In this document: piece after piece, positions 60,601 to 64,000 of the stretch
Numbering within the stretch: position 1 is the first letter of the stretch
Layout: every line of letters begins with the position of its first letter
The notes under the pieces: generated by a model
Told to the model about the DNA's origin: nothing
The model's database searches: none
What the model saw: the letters and a program-made list of their open reading frames with translations, nothing else
DNA from: Streptomyces sp. NBC_01689
GTDB lineage: Bacteria > Actinomycetota > Actinomycetes > Streptomycetales > Streptomycetaceae
Reading direction: 5' to 3'
NCBI RefSeq assembly: GCF_036250675.1
Contig: NZ_CP109592.1
Span: 7,998,001-8,062,000 of the forward strand
DNA: 64,000 nucleotides
Translations under genes and position numbers: made by a program

Positions 60601-60660
60601 GTCCCGCGCCACCGTGCTCCCCGTGCGCGCGGACTCCGCGACCGGCCGGGGTGAGGGGGG

Positions 60661-62997
60661 TCATCCCGGGAACCCCGGGGCGGGCGGCGGACGCAGGGGC
60701 TGCTCCGCCCAGACGGTCTTGCCGTGTGCGTGATGGCGCGCGCCCCACTGGTCGGCGAGGCTGGCGACGATGAACAGTCCGCGACCGGTCTCGTCGACCG
60801 TGCGAGCGTGCTTGACGTGCGGGGCGCTGGTCGCGCCGTCACTGACTTCGCACGTCAGCATCCGGTCGAGGATCAGCCGTAGCCGCAGGGGCGGGGCGCC
60901 GTGCCGGATCGCGTTGCCGACGAGCTCGCTGACGATGAGTTCGGTGGTGAACGCCGTCTCCTCGTCGACCCCCCAGGTCTCCAACTGGCGGCGCGCCGCC
61001 CGGCGGGCGAGGGGTGCGGCCTCCGCGTCGTCCGGCAGGGGGAGGGCCAGCACCCGGTCCGCGGGCAGCGCGGACGTACGGGCCAGCAGGATCAGCGTGT
61101 CTCCGGCGGGCCGGCCGTCCGCGAGCGCGTTTGTGAGCTCGTCGCGCAGCTCGGGCAGCGGCCGGGTGCCGACGGAGTCGAGGAGCGGGCGCAGCGGACC
61201 GGAGGGTGCCAGGACGCTCTCCGCCGACGTGGCGGTGCCCATCGCCAGGGTGCTGCCGTCGGGGAGACCGACGGTGGTCGCGGGGAAGGGGGCACTGCTC
61301 GTCTCGGCGAGCAACGGCCCCGGTGGGACGGGCAGTTCGGTGGAGGTCCCGTCCGGGAGGACGGCGACGGGCCTCGGGAGACCGGCGCGGGCGAGCGTGC
61401 AGGTCAGCTCGATCGGGTCGTAGATCGCGACGGCACAGCCGGCGGTGAGGGACTCGCGGCACATGGGATCTCCCGGCGGCAGCGCGGCGCACGCCTGGGC
61501 GAGACGGCTCGCGGTGTCGCTCAGGCGGGCCAGCAGCTCGTCGGGCTCCAGGTCCAGGGCGGCGAGGGTGTGCACGGCCGTACGCAGGATCCCCACGGTG
61601 ACGGCCGCGGCGATGCCCTGTTTCGCCACGTCACCGACAATCAGCGCGGTCCGTGCGCCGGGCAGCGCGATCGTGTCGGACCACGCTCCGCCGCCGTCCG
61701 GGTCGGGCAGGAACAGCTGACAGACCTCCACGGTGCTCGGGGTGGCCGAATGCTGGGGGAGCAGTCTGCGCTGCACGGTGGCGGCGATGATCCACTCACG
61801 CATGTAGCGACGGGCGGTCTCGACGCAGAACGCGGCGTGCGCGCACACGGCGGAGGCGATCGCGACGTCCTCCTCCTGGAAGGCGTCCTCCTGCCGGTGG
61901 CGGTAGAAACTGACCACACCGAGCACCTGGCCGCGCAGGGCCAGCGGGGCCACGATCAGCGAGTGGGCGCCGGAGCGCTGGATCGCGTCGGCACGGGCCG
62001 GGTCGGCGCTGAGCCAGGCGGTGTCCTCCCCGATGGAGACGAGGCGTGGCCGGAGGTCGGTCAGCACACGGGCGAACGGGGTGCCTCGCGGCAGGGGGCG
62101 GACGTCTCCGACCGGGTAGGCCGAGACCGGGCCCCGGAAGGCGGCCCGGCGCAGTACGAGGTCCTCCTGGACCGGCACGTGCGGGGGCTCCTCGCCGTGC
62201 ACCACGTCCTCGATCACCTCGACCACGGTGATGCCCGCGAACGCGGGAACCACCGCGTCCACCAGCTCCTCGCACACGGCGCCCACGTTCAGTCCCCGCC
62301 CCACGCGGCTGCGCACGGCCTCCAGCAGCGCCAGGCGGTGGTGCGCGTTCTCCTGCTCGGTGACGTCGAGCGCGGACGCCACCAGCCCGAGACCGTCGCC
62401 CGCGGCGTTCTCCAGGCGGACGTAGGAGACGGAGTAGATCCGCCGGCCGGGCCCGCCCGGATCGTCACCGACGGCCCGCACGAGCCGGCAGAGGACCGGT
62501 TCACCCCCGTCCAGGACCTGCTGGGCGACCGCGGCCTCCTTCTCGGGGTCCTCCAGGTCGTAGGCCTGCGCGAACCGCTTGCCGGTCAGATCCTCCAGCG
62601 GCGTGCCGGGCCGGTCGCGGGCGGCGCCCGGCAGACGGGCCACCCGTAGCTGCTCGTCCAGGACGTGCAGTCGCGCCGGTGAGTGCGTGAACATGGCCTC
62701 CAGGATCGCCACGTCCTGGCCCGACACCGCGTTCTGACCCGGCAGCGGGTCCTGTGCCGCGAGGACCTGCCACATCACGGAGGTGCCCCGAAGTACCGGT
62801 CTGACCAGCACCGGGGCCGTGGGCGCGACCCCCTCCCGCCGTCCCGCGGCGTCGGTACCGATCCCCCGTACGAGCTCGGTCACCGCCTGCCCGACGGCCT
62901 CCTCGGCGGTCCACCCGAAGAGCTGCTCGGCCTGGCTCCGCCATTCGACGACCCGGCCGTCCTCGTCGATCAGCACGAGCACGTCACCGCTGGGCAC
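60661..62997 (-). CDS. PAS-GAF-PP2C-HATPase multidomain regulator
   Basis: 778 aa. PAS (1-90 and a second, 95-215), GAF (about 225-395), a SpoIIE/PP2C phosphatase domain (about 405-620) and C-terminal HATPase_c (about 640-770, SELVGNAIRHGAPP and DETGRGLFIV). Typical Streptomyces anti-sigma/anti-anti-sigma controller. The first metal site GGDWYD reads GGAWSD here, so the phosphatase may be weak or dead; GDVA is kept. GTG 62997. Confidence 0.88.
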   Translation of the reverse strand: MPSGDVLVLIDEDGRVVEWRSQAEQLFGWTAEEAVGQAVTELVRGIGTDAAGRREGVAPTAPVLVRPVLRGTSVMWQVLAAQDPLPGQNAVSGQDVAILEAMFTHSPARLHVLDEQLRVARLPGAARDRPGTPLEDLTGKRFAQAYDLEDPEKEAAVAQQVLDGGEPVLCRLVRAVGDDPGGPGRRIYSVSYVRLENAAGDGLGLVASALDVTEQENAHHRLALLEAVRSRVGRGLNVGAVCEELVDAVVPAFAGITVVEVIEDVVHGEEPPHVPVQEDLVLRRAAFRGPVSAYPVGDVRPLPRGTPFARVLTDLRPRLVSIGEDTAWLSADPARADAIQRSGAHSLIVAPLALRGQVLGVVSFYRHRQEDAFQEEDVAIASAVCAHAAFCVETARRYMREWIIAATVQRRLLPQHSATPSTVEVCQLFLPDPDGGGAWSDTIALPGARTALIVGDVAKQGIAAAVTVGILRTAVHTLAALDLEPDELLARLSDTASRLAQACAALPPGDPMCRESLTAGCAVAIYDPIELTCTLARAGLPRPVAVLPDGTSTELPVPPGPLLAETSSAPFPATTVGLPDGSTLAMGTATSAESVLAPSGPLRPLLDSVGTRPLPELRDELTNALADGRPAGDTLILLARTSALPADRVLALPLPDDAEAAPLARRAARRQLETWGVDEETAFTTELIVSELVGNAIRHGAPPLRLRLILDRMLTCEVSDGATSAPHVKHARTVDETGRGLFIVASLADQWGARHHAHGKTVWAEQPLRPPPAPGFPG

Positions 62998-63275
62998 GCG
63001 ACAGCACCTCCTCGTCCCTCGGTCCGGAACCGTCCGTTCCGTCCCACCCGCCCCGCCCGTGGGGTCGAACGGTCTTGTTCCACGGGCGACTTGGGGAGCC
63101 GGACCGGCGCAGCCCGCGCCGGTCCCCGCGCCGGGGCGACGGCGTGTGCCGGCACCGGCACGGACCCGGGCGGGCGCGTCGTCCCGCCGGAGCGACGAGG
63201 CCGCCCCTACCGGGCGGCACCGCCCCGGTCGGGGCCGGGCGAGGAGGAAGCCGCAGCCACCGTGTCATGGCCGGT

Positions 63276-63464
63276 CTACCGCCGCGTGGTGTCCATGTGG
63301 AGCGCGGCGTCCGAGGCCGCCTCGTCGGGCTCCCGGCCCTGTTCACGGGCGGTCATGTACGCGGCGTACCAGTCCGACCAGTCGTGCTTCGGAGCGGTCG
63401 CCTCGTAGAAACCGTGGTGCTCCTCCGTCTCCCGCAGGAGCGCGGCCAGCGCGGCGACGTCCAT
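63276..63464 (-). CDS. 62-aa small protein
   Basis: 62 aa: LAALLRETEEHHGFYEA, then HDWSDWYAAYMTAREQG and a helical tail. A small conserved actinobacterial type, often beside glyoxalase genes; role unknown. ATG 63464 has GGAGGAGG 8 nt upstream. The 278-bp gap before it (62998-63275) holds no gene. Confidence 0.75.
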   Translation of the reverse strand: MDVAALAALLRETEEHHGFYEATAPKHDWSDWYAAYMTAREQGREPDEAASDAALHMDTTRR

Positions 63465-63659
63465 GAAGAAACCTCCTCCGTCGTAAGGCTTCCCGTCACC
63501 GTCCCGGAGACCCGCACCCACCACCTCCGGCGGCAGCGTCCCGAGGACATCCGGGTGCCGCCGGGCGGCGGGCGCCCACGCATCGTGGCCGCGCCGCTCC
63601 GGAACGAGTCCGGCCTCGTGTCCCCGGCGACGAATCGGCCGCCGTGGACCGGCAGACCT

Positions 63660-63683
63660 GACAATTGTCGCTTACTGGACAAG
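63660..63683. promoter_or_regulatory. GACAATTGTC palindrome with a further GACAA
   Basis: Perfect 10-bp palindrome GACAATTGTC (63660-63669), then GCTTACTG and a second GACAA. It is in an otherwise empty 465-bp gap (63465-63929) upstream of the 62-aa gene. Confidence 0.4.
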
Positions 63684-63929
63684 GTCCGGCGAGGCGAGTC
63701 GTCGCCCCTGACGCCCCACGCCGGGCCGCTGTGCGCGATCGAGTCACGGAGCGCCGGACCGCCCGGCTCCCGCCGGAGCCTCGCGGACGCGTATCGCGTG
63801 GGCGGCGGCAGGGACTTCGGCGTCGACGACGGGCACGCCCACCTTCCGTGTTGCTCACGTCACGCTCAGAAACGGGATCTGGCGTCCGGGACGGAGCGGG
63901 TGTGGTCGTCCCCGTACGGGAGCCGTCCC

Positions 63930-64000
63930 TCAGTGGGCGGTGCCGGTCTGCCAGGCGATCCGGGCGTCCGTCGCGATGACCATGTTGCCGTCCTCCAGCA
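63930..64000 (-). CDS. C-terminal end of a bulb-lectin-like protein
   Basis: The last 22 codons, ending TGA at 63930, read LEDGNMVIATDARIAWQTGT then AH. This has the QDGNLVIY..W.TGT pattern of D-mannose-binding bulb-type lectin repeats found in secreted Streptomyces proteins. The rest is beyond the window. Confidence 0.6.
   Translation of the reverse strand, partial: LEDGNMVIATDARIAWQTGTAH

Noticed and set aside
59011..60612. 533-codon minus-strand frame over mycothione reductase
   Set aside because: Shadow of the mtr frame; only its first 35 codons are outside mtr and are repeat-coded.
1..64000. tRNA, rRNA, insertion sequence or prophage
   Set aside because: No cloverleaf-like segments, rRNA strings, transposase, integrase or phage structural motifs were seen by eye; short tRNA genes could still be missed without a dedicated scan.

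Overview
The window is very GC-rich, almost fully coding DNA with third-position G/C, GTG and TTG starts, many 4-bp ATGA/GTGA stop-start overlaps and actinomycete-specific families (MurT/GatD, mycothione reductase, XRE/DUF5753 with an anti-sigma-type ATPase, RppA type III polyketide synthase). It is a Streptomyces chromosome segment. From memory, the order urease - rocD/ddaH - LytTR system - 6-phosphofructokinase - MurT/GatD - peptide deformylase - acyl-CoA dehydrogenase - cupin/P450/rppA - SSADH - NUDIX - DNA ligase resembles the S. coelicolor SCO1200-SCO1236 region read in reverse. That is recall, not a search. I see no rRNA, tRNA, CRISPR array, insertion sequence or prophage.

Layout. 0-5.2 kb: edge of an XRE regulator divergent from a HATPase protein; a LysR regulator divergent from a LysE exporter; an NlpC/P60 wall hydrolase behind a c-di-AMP (ydaO-type) riboswitch; a ClpP homologue whose catalytic His is Arg, coupled to a 101-aa unknown; an orphan Phd/YefM antitoxin. 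5.2-10.6 kb: urease ureABCF, then ureGD, with 17-bp tandem repeats before ureA and between ureF and ureG. 10.7-15.95 kb: secreted S33 peptidase, PlsC-type acyltransferase, and an arginine/ornithine unit (Lrp regulator, ddaH, rocD). 16-20.2 kb: LytTR response regulator, small membrane protein, Na+/solute symporter and LytS-type kinase, an apparent nutrient-sensing uptake operon. 20.3-25.6 kb: small membrane protein, CtaG-like protein, phosphofructokinase, GatD/MurT (lipid II amidation), peptide deformylase. 25.6-35.3 kb: TetR/acyl-CoA dehydrogenase, the cupin-P450-RppA naphthoquinone pigment operon with a heme-oxygenase-like neighbour, SSADH, NUDIX hydrolase and ATP-dependent DNA ligase.

35.4-48.7 kb is more mosaic: a thioredoxin-reductase-like flavoprotein divergent from a probably leaderless XRE-cupin regulator; a quinone-oxidoreductase plus paired acyl-CoA dehydrogenase operon; a Tat-exported PI-PLC-like protein; DUF779 protein; a large MalT-type LuxR regulator; and a run of stress-type membrane proteins (K+ channel with a Cys/His-rich tail, HdeD-like, SHOCT, DUF7144, OsmC). 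48.9-64 kb: MarR, HGxxPAAW-type protein, unknown 187-aa protein, BI-1 family protein, TetR/nitronate monooxygenase, membrane acyltransferase, VOC protein, Zn alcohol dehydrogenase, ACC deaminase/D-cysteine desulfhydrase-like enzyme, mycothione reductase, a multidomain PP2C/HATPase sensor with a degenerate metal site, a 62-aa protein and the edge of a bulb-lectin-like protein.

The strongest leads are the His-less ClpP with its own operator-like repeat, the matched 17-bp arrays around the urease genes, the riboswitch, the leaderless promoter of the XRE-cupin gene, the hairpin over the start of the S33 peptidase, and short tandem repeats (14-28 bp units) that recur at intergenic positions across the window.
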